A DNA stretch of 64,000 nucleotides from Paraburkholderia bryophila. GTDB lineage: Bacteria; Pseudomonadota; Gammaproteobacteria; Burkholderiales; Burkholderiaceae. Both the position numbers and the translations under genes were made by a program. Positions 42,537 to 51,783 of this stretch are shown here, piece by piece. The stretch's first letter is position 1. Every line of letters begins with the position of its first letter. Location: positions 2,088,001 through 2,152,000 of the forward strand of contig NZ_JACCAS010000002.1 of the NCBI RefSeq assembly GCF_013409255.1. The letters are read 5' to 3'. The notes beneath the pieces were generated by a model. The model was not told where the DNA came from. It searched no databases and saw nothing but the letters and a program-made list of their open reading frames with translations.

Positions 42537-43700
42537 ATGACACTGACCACTTCGAACGTTCCGCAACCCTTCAAGAGTCTGTCGCCGCCCATCATGCGCG
42601 CGTCGACGGTCGTTTTCGATTCGCTCGCCGATTTCGCGCGCCGCAAGGAGCGCCAACCGGACGGCTACAGCTACGGCGTTACCGGCACGCCGACGGCTCG
42701 CGAACTGGAACGCCGCATCGCCGAACTCGAAGGCGGCGCGCACTGCGTCGTCACGCCTTCGGGCCAGTCCGCCTTGATGACGACGGTCATGGGCTTCGTG
42801 CGCGGTGGCGATCATCTGCTGGTTTCGGCGGCGTGTTATGGCGCACTCAAGACGTTCGTGCTGAAATGGCTGAGCCATTTCAACGTAGAGGTGGAGATTT
42901 ACCCGCCGGCCATCGGCGCCGAAATCGAGCGCTACCTGAAGCCGAACACCCGGATGATCTGCATGGAGTCACCCGGCACCGTCACGATGGAAATGCCCGA
43001 CATTCCGGCCATCGTCGAGGTGGCGAAGCGCCATGGCGTGATGACGATGATGGATAACACCTGGGCGAGTCCGCTCGCGTTCAGGCCGCTGGCTCACGGT
43101 GTGGATTTCTGCATCGAGGCGGCGACGAAATTCTTCGGCGGCCATTCGGATCTGCTCGTCGGCTGCATTAGTATGAACGACACCGACTACTATGAAACGC
43201 TGCGCGAAACTCAAAGCGTTCTCGGGCAGCAGACCAGTCCTGACGACTGTTTTCTCGTGATGCGTGGTCTCGACACATTGAAGGTCAGGTACGCGGCCCA
43301 GAGTACTTCGACGCTGCGGATCGCGACTGCGCTCGAACACCATCCGCAAGTGAGCCGGGTTTTGTTCCCGGCGTTGCCGTCCGATCCCGGCCACGGTATC
43401 TGGAAGCGCGACTTCTCAGGTAGCGGCTGTCTTTTCTCGATCATTCTTCAGCCGGCGCCTGAAATCGCATTCAACGCGTTCTTCGATTCATTGCGGCAAT
43501 TTGCGATCGGCGCAAGTTGGGGCGGCGTACATAGCCTGGCGGCTTACTATCCGGCGCCGCTGCAGGCCGACCGCGCGTTTTCCCTCACCGATCAGCCGGT
43601 TGTCCGGTTGTCGATTGGGCTCGAAGACACGGCGTTGCTGCTGCAAGACCTGATGGGCGCTCTCGACGCGTTCAGTCAAGCTACTACAACCGGCGCCTGA
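42537..43700 (+). CDS. Cys/Met-metabolism PLP enzyme, cystathionine beta-lyase-like
   Basis: A 387-aa fold-type I PLP enzyme that cleaves C-S bonds of cystathionine, cystine or related amino acids. The Schiff-base lysine is in EAATKFFGGHSDLLVG (about 200), with SYGVTGTPTARELERRIAELE near 45 and MDNTWASPL near 175, as in MetC. ATG 42537 gives the family's usual length, but the ribosome site is weak and starts at 42462 or 42465 are possible. A cystine-type ABC importer follows, so it probably degrades the imported disulfide or thioether. Confidence 0.85.
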   Translation: MTLTTSNVPQPFKSLSPPIMRASTVVFDSLADFARRKERQPDGYSYGVTGTPTARELERRIAELEGGAHCVVTPSGQSALMTTVMGFVRGGDHLLVSAACYGALKTFVLKWLSHFNVEVEIYPPAIGAEIERYLKPNTRMICMESPGTVTMEMPDIPAIVEVAKRHGVMTMMDNTWASPLAFRPLAHGVDFCIEAATKFFGGHSDLLVGCISMNDTDYYETLRETQSVLGQQTSPDDCFLVMRGLDTLKVRYAAQSTSTLRIATALEHHPQVSRVLFPALPSDPGHGIWKRDFSGSGCLFSIILQPAPEIAFNAFFDSLRQFAIGASWGGVHSLAAYYPAPLQADRAFSLTDQPVVRLSIGLEDTALLLQDLMGALDAFSQATTTGA

Positions 43701-43747
43701 GGCAATCAGGCTCGACATTGCATTCCAACATCGTAGAGGAGACAGAC

Positions 43748-44596
43748 ATGAAACAATTCTTCAGCCGGCCGCGCGCGCTTGGAACGTTGGGCGTTCTCGC
43801 GTTTTGCGCCGCGTTCTGCACCGCGTTTTGCACTTCAACGGCTAGCGCCGCGGACTTGCTCGCAGAGGCAAAGGCAAGTCACGTGCTGCGCGTCGCCAAC
43901 ACGCAAAGCAGTCCACCGTGGAGCCTGCTGGACGACAACAATCAGCCTTCGGGCTACGACGTGGCGATTGCGAAGGAAGTCGGCAAACGGATCGGCGTAC
44001 CCAATGTGGTTTTCGTGGCCGATTCTTTCAAGAACTTCGTCGAAGGACTGAAATCGGCCAAGTACGATCTCGTCATGAATGACCTGACGCCCACGCCTGA
44101 ACGCGCGAAACAGGTCGATTTCGGCGATCCCTACGGCGTCGAGGATTTCCGCATCTTCGTCCGTGTCGAGAATACGGATATCAATGGCCAGGCCACACTG
44201 AAGGGGAAACGGGTGGGCGTGGTTACCGGCTCCTCCAATGAAAGCTGGGCGCGCGCGCATCTGACGGATTCGGACGTGCGATCGTATGACAACGGTGGCC
44301 TCGTATTCAACGATCTCGGCAGCGGCCGGCTCGACGCGGTCATCATCTCCCATTTCGGCGGAATGAAATACGCCAACGTGAATCACCTGCCGGTGAAAGA
44401 AGTGGGTGAACCGCTCATCTATCAACTCTCGGCGCCCGCTCTCGCCAAGGGGCAGCCGGCGCTGCTCGCCGCGGTCAACAAGGCGATCGCCGGGATGATG
44501 GCCGACGGCACCATCGCAGCACTCGGGAAGAAATGGGTCGGCGCGAATTACGACATGGTCGGAACCATCGCCAAAGCCAGGCAGCAGAAGGAGTAA
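43748..44596 (+). CDS. Cystine-type ABC transporter, periplasmic binding protein
   Basis: A 282-aa family 3 solute-binding protein. It has a signal peptide (residues 1-33, alanine-rich, ending STASAADL), then VLRVANTQSSPPWSLLDDNNQPSGYDV and YDLVMNDLTPTPERAKQVDF. AGAGGAGAC is placed just before ATG 43748. It forms an operon with the lyase (48 nt upstream) and the permease (3 nt downstream). A sulfur amino acid is the probable ligand by context. Confidence 0.88.
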   Translation: MKQFFSRPRALGTLGVLAFCAAFCTAFCTSTASAADLLAEAKASHVLRVANTQSSPPWSLLDDNNQPSGYDVAIAKEVGKRIGVPNVVFVADSFKNFVEGLKSAKYDLVMNDLTPTPERAKQVDFGDPYGVEDFRIFVRVENTDINGQATLKGKRVGVVTGSSNESWARAHLTDSDVRSYDNGGLVFNDLGSGRLDAVIISHFGGMKYANVNHLPVKEVGEPLIYQLSAPALAKGQPALLAAVNKAIAGMMADGTIAALGKKWVGANYDMVGTIAKARQQKE

Positions 44597-44599
44597 ACG

Positions 44600-45250
44600 A
44601 TGCTCGATCTTTTTATGCGTTCACTGCCGCTGCTCAGAAGCGCGGCGCTGATGACAGTCTTTCTTGGTCTGTCGTCGTTCGTACTGGGCTCGGCCTTGGG
44701 GCTGCTGGTTGCGCTGTCCCGTCTCTCCAGCGTCCCGGCATTGCGCGCCTTCGCCTTTGCGTACGTGTCGATCTTCCGCGGCACACCGTTGCTCGTGCAG
44801 ATCCTGCTGATCTATTTCGGCTTGCCGCGCTACGGCATCACGCTCGACCCGGTTCCGGCCGCGATGCTGGCGCTCACGCTGTTTTCGGCTGCGTATCTCA
44901 GCGAGAACTTTCGCTCAGGTATTAATGCGGTCGATAAAGGGCAGTGGGAAGCGGCGATGTCGTTGGGCATGGGGTACTGGAAAGCGATGTCGCGCGTGGT
45001 ACTACCGCAAGGCCTGCGGATCGCGATCGCGCCGGTCGGCAGCCGCATGATCGCGCTGATCAAGGACACCTCGCTCGCGTCGACCATCACGGTCGTCGAA
45101 CTTACCCGGGTGGCGGATCAGGTCGGCGCGTCGACGTTCCGCTACATGGAGATGTTCCTGATGGTCGGTCTCATCTACTGGATGATCAATCAGATTCTCA
45201 CGATCATTCAGACGTTACTTGAAAATCGCGTTTCGAGGCGCTTCTTATGA
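44600..45250 (+). CDS. Cystine-type ABC transporter permease
   Basis: A 216-aa inner-membrane permease. FRGTPLLVQILLIYFG lies near 55-71 and the coupling loop KGQWEAAMSLGMGYWKAMSRVVLPQ near 113-137. It begins 3 nt after the binding-protein stop, and its own stop overlaps the ATPase ATG (ATGA). A single permease gene suggests a homodimer. Confidence 0.92.
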   Translation: MLDLFMRSLPLLRSAALMTVFLGLSSFVLGSALGLLVALSRLSSVPALRAFAFAYVSIFRGTPLLVQILLIYFGLPRYGITLDPVPAAMLALTLFSAAYLSENFRSGINAVDKGQWEAAMSLGMGYWKAMSRVVLPQGLRIAIAPVGSRMIALIKDTSLASTITVVELTRVADQVGASTFRYMEMFLMVGLIYWMINQILTIIQTLLENRVSRRFL

Positions 45251-46017
45251 ACAAGCAGATCAGGACCATCCAGGTTCAGGGGCTGTGCAAGGCATTCGGT
45301 GAGAACCAGGTGCTTCGCGGCGTGGATTTCAGCGTGTCGCAGGGCGAAGTCGTGGTGATCATGGGACCGTCCGGGTCCGGTAAGACGACGCTATTACGAT
45401 CGCTGAATTTCCTGGAGATGCCGGATGCCGGCAACGTCACCGTGTGTGGTATCGATGTCGTGTGCAACGGCGCCACGCGGCCGTCACGTGAAGATCAAAA
45501 GAAAATTCGCGCCATCCGGCAGCGGACGGCGATGGTGTTCCAGTCGTTCAATCTGTTCCCGCATCGTACGGCGCTGGAAAACGTCATGGAAGGGCCGGTG
45601 AGCGTGAAAGGCGTGAGCAAAGCCGAGGCCGCCGAGCGCGGAATGCGGCTGCTCGAGCAAGTCGGTCTGTCGGCCAAGGCGAACGAATATCCGGCCCGGC
45701 TTTCGGGCGGGCAGAAACAGCGTGTGGCGATTGCCCGCGCGTTGGCGATGGAGCCGGAAGTCATCCTGTTCGACGAACCGACTTCGGCGCTGGACCCGGC
45801 GCTGCGCGAAGACGTGCTGACAGCAATGCGCGATCTTGCCGGACGAGGGATGACCATGCTGGTCGTCACGCACGAGGTGCGCTTTGCCCGCGACGTCGCC
45901 GATCGGGTCGTCTTTATGGACGGCGGCGTGGTGCTGGAAGACACCACCTCGCAGCAGTTTTTCGGCGAGCAGAGTAGCGAGCGTGTGCGTCAGTTTCTCA
46001 ATCTCATCGAAATCTGA
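45247..46017 (+). CDS. Cystine-type ABC transporter ATP-binding protein
   Basis: A 256-aa ATPase. It has Walker A GPSGSGKTT (about 40-48), Q-loop FQSFNLFPH, signature LSGGQKQRVAIARAL, Walker [14 protein letters not shown] and VTHEVRFARD. It is coupled to the permease by a 4-nt overlap and is the last gene of the LysR-controlled sulfur amino-acid unit. Confidence 0.93.
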   Translation: MNKQIRTIQVQGLCKAFGENQVLRGVDFSVSQGEVVVIMGPSGSGKTTLLRSLNFLEMPDAGNVTVCGIDVVCNGATRPSREDQKKIRAIRQRTAMVFQSFNLFPHRTALENVMEGPVSVKGVSKAEAAERGMRLLEQVGLSAKANEYPARLSGGQKQRVAIARALAMEPEVILFDEPTSALDPALREDVLTAMRDLAGRGMTMLVVTHEVRFARDVADRVVFMDGGVVLEDTTSQQFFGEQSSERVRQFLNLIEI

Positions 46018-46105
46018 TCGAGGTGGTGCGTTGGGATGTAATCGACACCAACGTTGCCTGACGGGCCGGCCGGTCGGCGGGCGGAGATGACGGCACGGGC
46101 AAGGC

Positions 46106-46693
46106 TTATTTCGCTCGTTGCAGCACGGTTGAAAACAGGATGTCCTTCAGATTGACGACCGGTGCGGGATCGCGTTGCGCCTTGGCCAACAGAAACGCGC
46201 CCTGCATGGACGCCACGATGAACGAGGCGAGCTGCTGATTGCTGATCGCAGATCGCAATTCACCGGCTTCGACCGCGGCGTCCAGGCAGTAGACCACACA
46301 CCGCTCGACCTCGGCGAAGATCTCGTTGATGCGCGAACGGATCGGCTCGCTGTCGTTCGAATCCAGCGCGAAGTTGCCGAGCAGGCAGCCATTGCGAGCG
46401 TCGTTGCGGCTAATGAGTTTGATGTGCACGTCCAGATACTTGCGCAGCCGCAAGAGCGGTTTCATCTCGTCATTGCACAACGTGTCGCGAAGATCGTATT
46501 GGGCGGCCGCGAAATACAGCTCGATCACTTCGAGCCCGAACGCTTCTTTCGACGCGAAGTGATTGGTGAACGAGCCATGCGGTACGCCCGCCGCCTGGAC
46601 GATATCGCGCACACTGGCGCCATTGAAGCCGTATTCGTGGATGACACGCATGCCCTCGGCAATCAACGTGTCTTTATGGGAAGGTTTCGGCAT
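46106..46693 (-). CDS. TetR-family transcriptional regulator
   Basis: A 195-aa TetR/AcrR-type repressor. The DNA-binding head (HEYGFNGASVRDIVQAAGVP and HGSFTNHFASKEAFG, about 18-50) precedes an all-helical effector domain, with the C-terminal stretch IVASMQGAFLLAKAQRDP typical of the YxaF/LmrA branch. It lies downstream of the short-chain dehydrogenase on the same strand, separated from it by a terminator. The SDR is the probable target. Confidence 0.88.
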   Translation of the reverse strand: MPKPSHKDTLIAEGMRVIHEYGFNGASVRDIVQAAGVPHGSFTNHFASKEAFGLEVIELYFAAAQYDLRDTLCNDEMKPLLRLRKYLDVHIKLISRNDARNGCLLGNFALDSNDSEPIRSRINEIFAEVERCVVYCLDAAVEAGELRSAISNQQLASFIVASMQGAFLLAKAQRDPAPVVNLKDILFSTVLQRAK

Positions 46694-46708
46694 CGCGCAT
46701 GCACCATT

Positions 46709-46748
46709 GAAAAAGACGGACGAGCGGATTATGGCATCCGCTCGTCCG
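46709..46748 (-). terminator. Rho-independent terminator after the SDR gene
   Basis: A perfect 13-bp stem (46717-46729 with 46736-46748) closes a 6-nt loop. On the minus strand it is followed by TCTTTTTC. It lies 60 nt after the SDR stop and 16 nt before the TetR gene, so the two minus-strand genes are separate transcripts. Confidence 0.9.
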
Positions 46749-46807
46749 AGCCGTGTGAGCTCGAATCAATCGAGTTCGACATGCGGAGCCAGTTGCTGAA
46801 AAGCGCG

Positions 46808-47554
46808 TCAGGCGCCGGCGAACATGTCGTTGAACTGCGTAACGAAAGCCGCTTCGTTCGGGCCGGCGTTGTTGCGCAGCGGCCGGGCCACGTCGACCAG
46901 CGCTTCCTCTGCATCCGTGCCGAGTTCGTGCATGGTTTGCTCGATGAACGGCGCGAGCGGCATGGCGCGCGGTTCGTTCTTGCTGTTCAGCAGGTCGGTT
47001 TGAACCCACGGCGGTGCAATTTCGACCACGCGTACCGACGTGTCTTTCAGTTTGTAACGCAGCGATTGCGTATACGAATGCATCGCGGCTTTCGTCGACG
47101 AGTAGACGCCGGCAATCGCCATCGGCACGAAACCGAGTACCGACGACACGTTGACGATGGTCGCGTCGCCCTGCTGCTTCAAATGTTCAACGAGCGCACC
47201 CGTCAGCCGGATCGGACCCATCACGTTGGTGGTCAGCGTGGACACCAGCATCGCGTCATCGACCGGCTGGCTGAGATCGTCGATATGCATCACGCCGGCG
47301 TTGTTGATCAGCACGTTCAGCGAGGGCCACTTGGCGACCACGTCACGAGCTGCCGCAGCAATGCTCTGAGGATCGCCGATATCGAGCTCAATCGCCTGCA
47401 TGCCCGGATTGGCGGCGATGGTTTCGTCGAGATTCGCGCGGCGCCGGCCCGCAATGATGACCTGATTGCCGAGCCGGTGGAACGCTTCAGCGAGACCGCG
47501 GCCAATGCCCGAACCGCCGCCGGTGATAAGAATCGTGTTGCCAGTCGTTTTCAT
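46808..47554 (-). CDS. Short-chain dehydrogenase/reductase (DltE-like)
   Basis: A 248-aa classical SDR. The cofactor motif TGGGSGIGRGLAEAF lies at about 11-25, NNAGVM at about 87, and the catalytic Ser…Tyr-x-x-x-Lys is in VSSVLGF and YSSTKAAM. The NSGIL/DltE-type oxidoreductase subgroup fits (GRRRANLDETIAANPG). ATG 47554 (MKTTGNTILITG) is chosen because it begins the Rossmann strand; the longer frame adds an unlikely 37-residue head. The substrate is unknown. Confidence 0.87.
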   Translation of the reverse strand: MKTTGNTILITGGGSGIGRGLAEAFHRLGNQVIIAGRRRANLDETIAANPGMQAIELDIGDPQSIAAAARDVVAKWPSLNVLINNAGVMHIDDLSQPVDDAMLVSTLTTNVMGPIRLTGALVEHLKQQGDATIVNVSSVLGFVPMAIAGVYSSTKAAMHSYTQSLRYKLKDTSVRVVEIAPPWVQTDLLNSKNEPRAMPLAPFIEQTMHELGTDAEEALVDVARPLRNNAGPNEAAFVTQFNDMFAGA

Positions 47555-47783
47555 GATGTGTCTCTCAAAGGGGAAGGTGGCGATGCCCGTTGTTGGGGAG
47601 GCATCGGTGTGGACGTAATATGGACGAACGTATTGAATCGATAAAGCACCTGGAAATGAATGCACCGTTTCACCTGGCTCAACAATCGCGGCGCTTTAAA
47701 AATGGGGCGCAGAGTCCTGGCGAGCATTGAAGCTGCCCGACGGCGCCTATAATTCGCGGACAAAGTCTGGCTTCGGAGAACCC

Positions 47784-48398
47784 ATGACAAGCCCCGATCT
47801 CACGACGCGCCGTTCCATGCAGTTCTGGTTCGATTTCGGCAGCACTTACAGCTACCTGAGCATGATGCGCATCGAAGCGTTGGCGCAGCAACGCGACGTC
47901 GCGATCGAATGGCGTCCGTTTCTATTGGGTGCGATCTTCAGGTCGTTTGGCTGGGACAACTCGCCGTTCGTATTGCAGAAAGAGAAGGGCGCTTACGTAT
48001 GGCGCGATATGGCTCGCCAGTGCGGGAAATACGGCCTGCCCTGGACCCAACCCAGCGAGTTTCCGCGCCGGGCGCTTCTCCCCCTGCGCGTCGCGCTGGT
48101 TGGTGCGCAGCAACATTGGAGCGGGGCGTTCTGCAAACGGATGATGCAAATCAACTTCGTCGATGACAGGCATATCGACGATCCGGACGTGGTCGCACGA
48201 GCGCTGAGCGAGCTCGATTTGCCGGCGGAAGCGATCGTCGCCGCCGCACTGTCCGAGCAAAACAAGCGCGATATGCGCGCGCAAACGGACGAGGCGGTAC
48301 GGCGCGGTATTTTCGGCGCACCGACGTTCTTTGTCGGCGAAGAAATGTTCTGGGGCAACGATCGTTTAGAGGACGCGATATCGCTAGCCGCTCGATGA
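47784..48398 (+). CDS. 2-hydroxychromene-2-carboxylate isomerase-like DsbA-fold protein
   Basis: A 204-aa kappa-class GST/DsbA-fold protein. The N-terminal FWFDFGSTYSYLSMMR carries the S-T/P-x-x active-site region of HCCA isomerases (serine in place of the CXXC of DsbA). The C-terminal RGIFGAPTFFVGEEMFWGNDRL is the family hallmark. HCCA isomerases act in naphthalene-type degradation using glutathione, but many family members have unknown substrates. GGAGAACCC precedes the ATG. Confidence 0.87.
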   Translation: MTSPDLTTRRSMQFWFDFGSTYSYLSMMRIEALAQQRDVAIEWRPFLLGAIFRSFGWDNSPFVLQKEKGAYVWRDMARQCGKYGLPWTQPSEFPRRALLPLRVALVGAQQHWSGAFCKRMMQINFVDDRHIDDPDVVARALSELDLPAEAIVAAALSEQNKRDMRAQTDEAVRRGIFGAPTFFVGEEMFWGNDRLEDAISLAAR

Positions 48399-48414
48399 CA
48401 CGACGACAGCGCGA

Positions 48415-49293
48415 TCAGCTTTGCGAGTCAGTCCGCGCTTCAAGCGCTCGGACCACCGCAATCATGTCGTCCTTGTCGTATCCCAATGCGTGGGTCTCGG
48501 CGAATAGCGCATAGCACACGTCCAACAATGGCGATGCGACTTTGGCTTCTCGCGCGGCTTCGGCAATGAGCCGATTGTTCTTCAGAACGTCGGTGATCGA
48601 CGCTTGAACCGCGAAATCGCGAGCCACCAGCTTGAGCGACTTGACGCGGGAAATGCTGCTAGCCATTTGCCCCGCATCGACCACCGCGCGAAATTGCTGC
48701 ATGTCCAAGCCATGATGGTCGGCAAAGTGAGCCGCCTCGGCGAGCCCGGTCATCGAGGTAATCAGAAAGATGTTGACCGCCAACTTCATCAGCAAAGCGT
48801 TCGGCACGGGTCCACAGACAAAGGTCTCGCGACAGACGGGCTTGAGCAGCGCGCGGACTGCTTCGATCACGTTGGCGTCGCCGGCCAGCATGGCCACGAG
48901 TTCACCCGCTTCGGCGGGTTTCCTCGAACCGGACACCGGTGCTTCCACATAGAAGCCGCCCGCGGCGCGAATGTCGGCTTCGAGCGCGCGCGAGTACTCG
49001 GGCGAGGTCGTGCCCATATGCAGGATCGTGTGCTGAGCGACGTTGGCCTCGAATTCAGGTGTGCCGCGGCCGAGTACCGAGTCGATGGCGTCGCCGTGAG
49101 CGAGCATCAGAATCACAACCGAGGTTCGCCTGAACACGTCGCCCGGGCTGGCCGCCACCGTTGCGCCCAGTGCGTGCAGCGGTTCGATGCGGTCGAGCGA
49201 TCGACTCCAGACGGTCAGCGGTGTGCCCGCCCGGATCAGATTGAGCGCCATAGGCTGGCCCATGACACCGATACCGATGAAACCCAGATCCAT
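48415..49293 (-). CDS. NAD(P)-dependent beta-hydroxyacid dehydrogenase (3-hydroxyisobutyrate dehydrogenase-like)
   Basis: A 292-aa enzyme. The Rossmann motif [16 protein letters not shown] starts at residue 3 and the substrate motif [15 protein letters not shown] lies near 118. The catalytic lysine region [13 protein letters not shown] (about 165) has a conserved Lys. GGAG lies 6 nt before ATG 49293; a second ATG two codons earlier is too close to it. It could reduce succinic semialdehyde, tartronate semialdehyde or similar. Convergent with the isomerase gene. Confidence 0.85.
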   Translation of the reverse strand: MDLGFIGIGVMGQPMALNLIRAGTPLTVWSRSLDRIEPLHALGATVAASPGDVFRRTSVVILMLAHGDAIDSVLGRGTPEFEANVAQHTILHMGTTSPEYSRALEADIRAAGGFYVEAPVSGSRKPAEAGELVAMLAGDANVIEAVRALLKPVCRETFVCGPVPNALLMKLAVNIFLITSMTGLAEAAHFADHHGLDMQQFRAVVDAGQMASSISRVKSLKLVARDFAVQASITDVLKNNRLIAEAAREAKVASPLLDVCYALFAETHALGYDKDDMIAVVRALEARTDSQS

Positions 49294-49650
49294 GCTCATC
49301 TCCGTTGCCGGTCCGCAACCGGGTTCGGAATGCGAGATCATCCGGCGCTTATCGAAAGAATCATGTCAGGTACGGCGTGCGGCGGCAAAGGAAAAAATTT
49401 TGACGACAGGTGAGGCGCGCTCACCTTTTCCCCGTACTCAAGGCCTGCCGCGGACGGCACCGCCGCCTCCGCGTCGCATTCGTTTGATGTGGATAGCTAG
49501 ATCGTTGACATCGCTATCGGCTATCCTTACTGCCGCATTGGACCGGGCGAGATCGAGATGGTCTCGTTGATGCTGTTCCGGGGTTCCGGCCACTGCAAGA
49601 CACCACCGCAAGACACTTACAACAACATACCGCGAGTATCTGGACCGACC
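49294..49650. other. Intergenic, no recognised gene
   Basis: These 357 bp between the dehydrogenase start and the lipoprotein start hold only short overlapping frames without ribosome sites. No operator, repeat or RNA gene is recognised. Confidence 0.5.
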
Positions 49651-50121
49651 ATGCTACGCCACACCCTCCCGAGATCCCGGCGCGCGCTTGCCTGCTTCAT
49701 GCTGGCTGCGATTGCCGGCGGCCTCACCGCTTGCAGTGACGGCATGTCGGATACCGACATCGCCTTCGTGACCGCCGGCACGCCGGCCCAGTTCCAGTCA
49801 ATCCGAATGTACGGCGCCGTGCCGGAGAACCTGGCCCCGGGCGCCGGCAATACGCATACCACCGGCCGTTTGCGTCAGGCGTGCCAGGCGATCATCCGCG
49901 CGGGAGGCCGCGACGTGCGGGAGACGGTGATTCTCGAAGACGAGCCGGGCGAGTCCTTCGATCTCGATGCCACCCGTACCGCCGACGGCTGGACCGTGAC
50001 CTCCGACGGACTGCGGCCGCCGAGCGTCGACCCCGTCGGTTTCCGCACGCGCTTCACCACCTGCGTGAACGCGATCCGCGACAAGTACGCGGCCGAGCCG
50101 GAAAAGGCGCCGTTCAAATAA
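49651..50121 (+). CDS. Hypothetical lipoprotein
   Basis: A 156-aa protein with a lipoprotein signal (residues 1-29, CFMLAAIAGGLTACSD; lipid Cys at about 28). The mature domain is acidic, with two cysteines (RQACQAI, TTCVNAI) that could form a disulfide. I do not recognise a family. It is followed by a hairpin and then the dehalogenase pair. Confidence 0.7.
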   Translation: MLRHTLPRSRRALACFMLAAIAGGLTACSDGMSDTDIAFVTAGTPAQFQSIRMYGAVPENLAPGAGNTHTTGRLRQACQAIIRAGGRDVRETVILEDEPGESFDLDATRTADGWTVTSDGLRPPSVDPVGFRTRFTTCVNAIRDKYAAEPEKAPFK

Positions 50122-50128
50122 GCCCGAT

Positions 50129-50149
50129 GGACAGCAGAATCTGCTGTCC
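50129..50149. other. Perfect 9-bp hairpin after the lipoprotein gene
   Basis: GGACAGCAG and CTGCTGTCC flank a 3-nt loop 7 nt after the lipoprotein stop. There is no T-run on either side, so it may stabilise the mRNA end or assist factor-dependent termination. Confidence 0.5.
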
Positions 50150-50261
50150 GGCCGCTCTCGCGCGAAACCGGCTGCCGCTGGCGCTCTTCACTTCGGCTAC
50201 CCCTGCTGCCACGAGTCAATACACTGTGAGTTCATTCTGTGAACCCACAAGAGGACCTGGC

Positions 50262-50987
50262 ATGAATCTCACCGACTTCAATACGTTGACGTTCGACTGT
50301 TACGGAACGTTGATCGATTGGGAAACCGGCATTTTCGAGGGGCTGCGGCCGCTTCTGGAACGCGTCAAGCCACCGCTGACGCGCGATCAGGTGCTGGAGG
50401 CGCACGCGCGGCACGAATCGTCGCAACAGAAGTACACGCCGGCCAGGCGCTATCGGGACCTGCTGCCGATTGTCTACAAACGGCTCGCCGAGGAATGGCA
50501 AGTGCCGTTCACGCTCGCCGATTGCGTCGCGTATGGCCGGTCGGTGCAGAACTGGCCGGCGTTCGACGACTCGGCCGCCGCACTGCAGTACCTGAAGAAG
50601 TACTACAAGCTCGTGATTCTGTCGAATGTGGACAATGAGAGCTTCGCGCATAGCAACGCGAAATTGCAGGTGGAGTTCGACGCGATCTTCACCGCCGAAG
50701 ACGTGGGTTCGTACAAGCCGTCGCCGCGCAATTTCGATTACATGCTGGAGAAGCTCGGCGAGCGCGGCATCGCGAAAGACAAGATTCTGCATACGGCCGA
50801 AAGCCTGTTCCACGATCACAAGCCGGCGAACGGGTTCGGTCTTGCATCGTGCTGGATTTATCGCCGCCATGGGCAAGAGGGGTTCGGCGCCACCATGAAT
50901 CCGGGCTTGCAGCCGAAGGTGGACTTCCGCTTCGACAGCATGGCCGATCTGGTCAAGGCGCATCAGGACGCTCTGCTGCAAAAGTAA
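50262..50987 (+). CDS. Haloacid dehalogenase, type II (copy 1)
   Basis: A 241-aa HAD hydrolase with the L-2-haloacid dehalogenase layout. The nucleophile is D12 in LTFDCYGTLIDW, motif II is LSNVDNESF (about 121-129), the lysine of motif III is in VGSYKPSPRNF, and the acidic end is LFHDHKPAN. The longer upstream open frame is out of context with the lipoprotein gene and is rejected; ATG 50262 follows AGAGGACCTGGC. It could hydrolyse 2-haloacids or simply be a phosphatase of this branch. A paralogue of the same length follows. Confidence 0.85.
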   Translation: MNLTDFNTLTFDCYGTLIDWETGIFEGLRPLLERVKPPLTRDQVLEAHARHESSQQKYTPARRYRDLLPIVYKRLAEEWQVPFTLADCVAYGRSVQNWPAFDDSAAALQYLKKYYKLVILSNVDNESFAHSNAKLQVEFDAIFTAEDVGSYKPSPRNFDYMLEKLGERGIAKDKILHTAESLFHDHKPANGFGLASCWIYRRHGQEGFGATMNPGLQPKVDFRFDSMADLVKAHQDALLQK

Positions 50988-51013
50988 TGGCGACGACTCT
51001 TGGGGAGGCCGCG

Positions 51014-51739
51014 ATGCGACTCACGGATTTCAGGGCGCTTACCTTCGATTGTTACGGCACGTTGATCGACTGGGAGCGCGGTATTACGGCCGCGCTCGCG
51101 CCGTTGGTCGAACGCGCCGGCAAGCCGTTGACGCGCGACGAGGTACTCGAAGCGCACGCGCGTCATGAATCGCAGCAGCAGCGCTATACGCCGGAGATGC
51201 CGTATAGCGATCTGCTTGCCGTCGTGTTCAGGCGGCTGGCGGAAGAATGGGGTGTCCACGCCGCCGCAAGCGAAGCCGCAGCCTACGGGCAATCGGTGAA
51301 ACAATGGCCCGCGTTTCCCGACTCCGCGAGCACGCTGCAATACCTGAAGAAGTACTTCAAGCTGGTGGTGTTGTCGAATGTGGACAATGAGAGCTTCGCG
51401 CATAGCAACGCGAAGTTGCAGGTCGATTTCGACGCGGTCATCACCGCCGAAGACGTGGGTTCGTATAAGCCGGCGCGCCGCAATTTCGACTACATGCTCG
51501 ATCTTCTGCCGTCGCTCGGCGTGCGCAAGGACGAAGTGCTGCATGTCGCGGACAGCCAGTTTCACGATCTTCAACCGTGCAGCGAACTCGGACTCCGATC
51601 CTGCTGGATCTACCGCCGCTTCGAACAGCGCGGCTTTGGCGCGACCGTTCGCACGATGGGTGAACCCGCGGTCGAGTTCAAGTGGACCAGCATGGCGCAA
51701 CTGGTGAAGGCGCACCATGAAGAACTCAGTAAAGGGTAA
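51014..51739 (+). CDS. Haloacid dehalogenase, type II (copy 2)
   Basis: A 241-aa paralogue of the preceding gene with the same motifs (LTFDCYGTLIDW, LSNVDNESF, VGSYKPARRNF, QFHDLQPCSE). ATG 51014 follows GGGGAGG; an in-frame ATG overlapping the previous stop at 50987 is possible but lacks a ribosome site. The two copies share a 41-nt identical stretch in the motif II region, so they arose by tandem duplication with recent sequence exchange or strong constraint. Confidence 0.85.
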   Translation: MRLTDFRALTFDCYGTLIDWERGITAALAPLVERAGKPLTRDEVLEAHARHESQQQRYTPEMPYSDLLAVVFRRLAEEWGVHAAASEAAAYGQSVKQWPAFPDSASTLQYLKKYFKLVVLSNVDNESFAHSNAKLQVDFDAVITAEDVGSYKPARRNFDYMLDLLPSLGVRKDEVLHVADSQFHDLQPCSELGLRSCWIYRRFEQRGFGATVRTMGEPAVEFKWTSMAQLVKAHHEELSKG

Positions 51740-51783
51740 GCGGATCACGCAGCCAGCAGCATCAGCCGACGCGAGAGCACGAC

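Noticed and set aside
46175..47644. Plus-strand open frame of 489 codons over the TetR and SDR genes
   Set aside because: It is antisense to two well-supported genes with conserved motifs and crosses a strong terminator hairpin between them. Composition is noise-like.
49881..50261. Long in-frame upstream extension of the first dehalogenase
   Set aside because: It overlaps the lipoprotein gene in another frame and has no family sequence. ATG 50262 has a ribosome site and gives the exact length of its paralogue.
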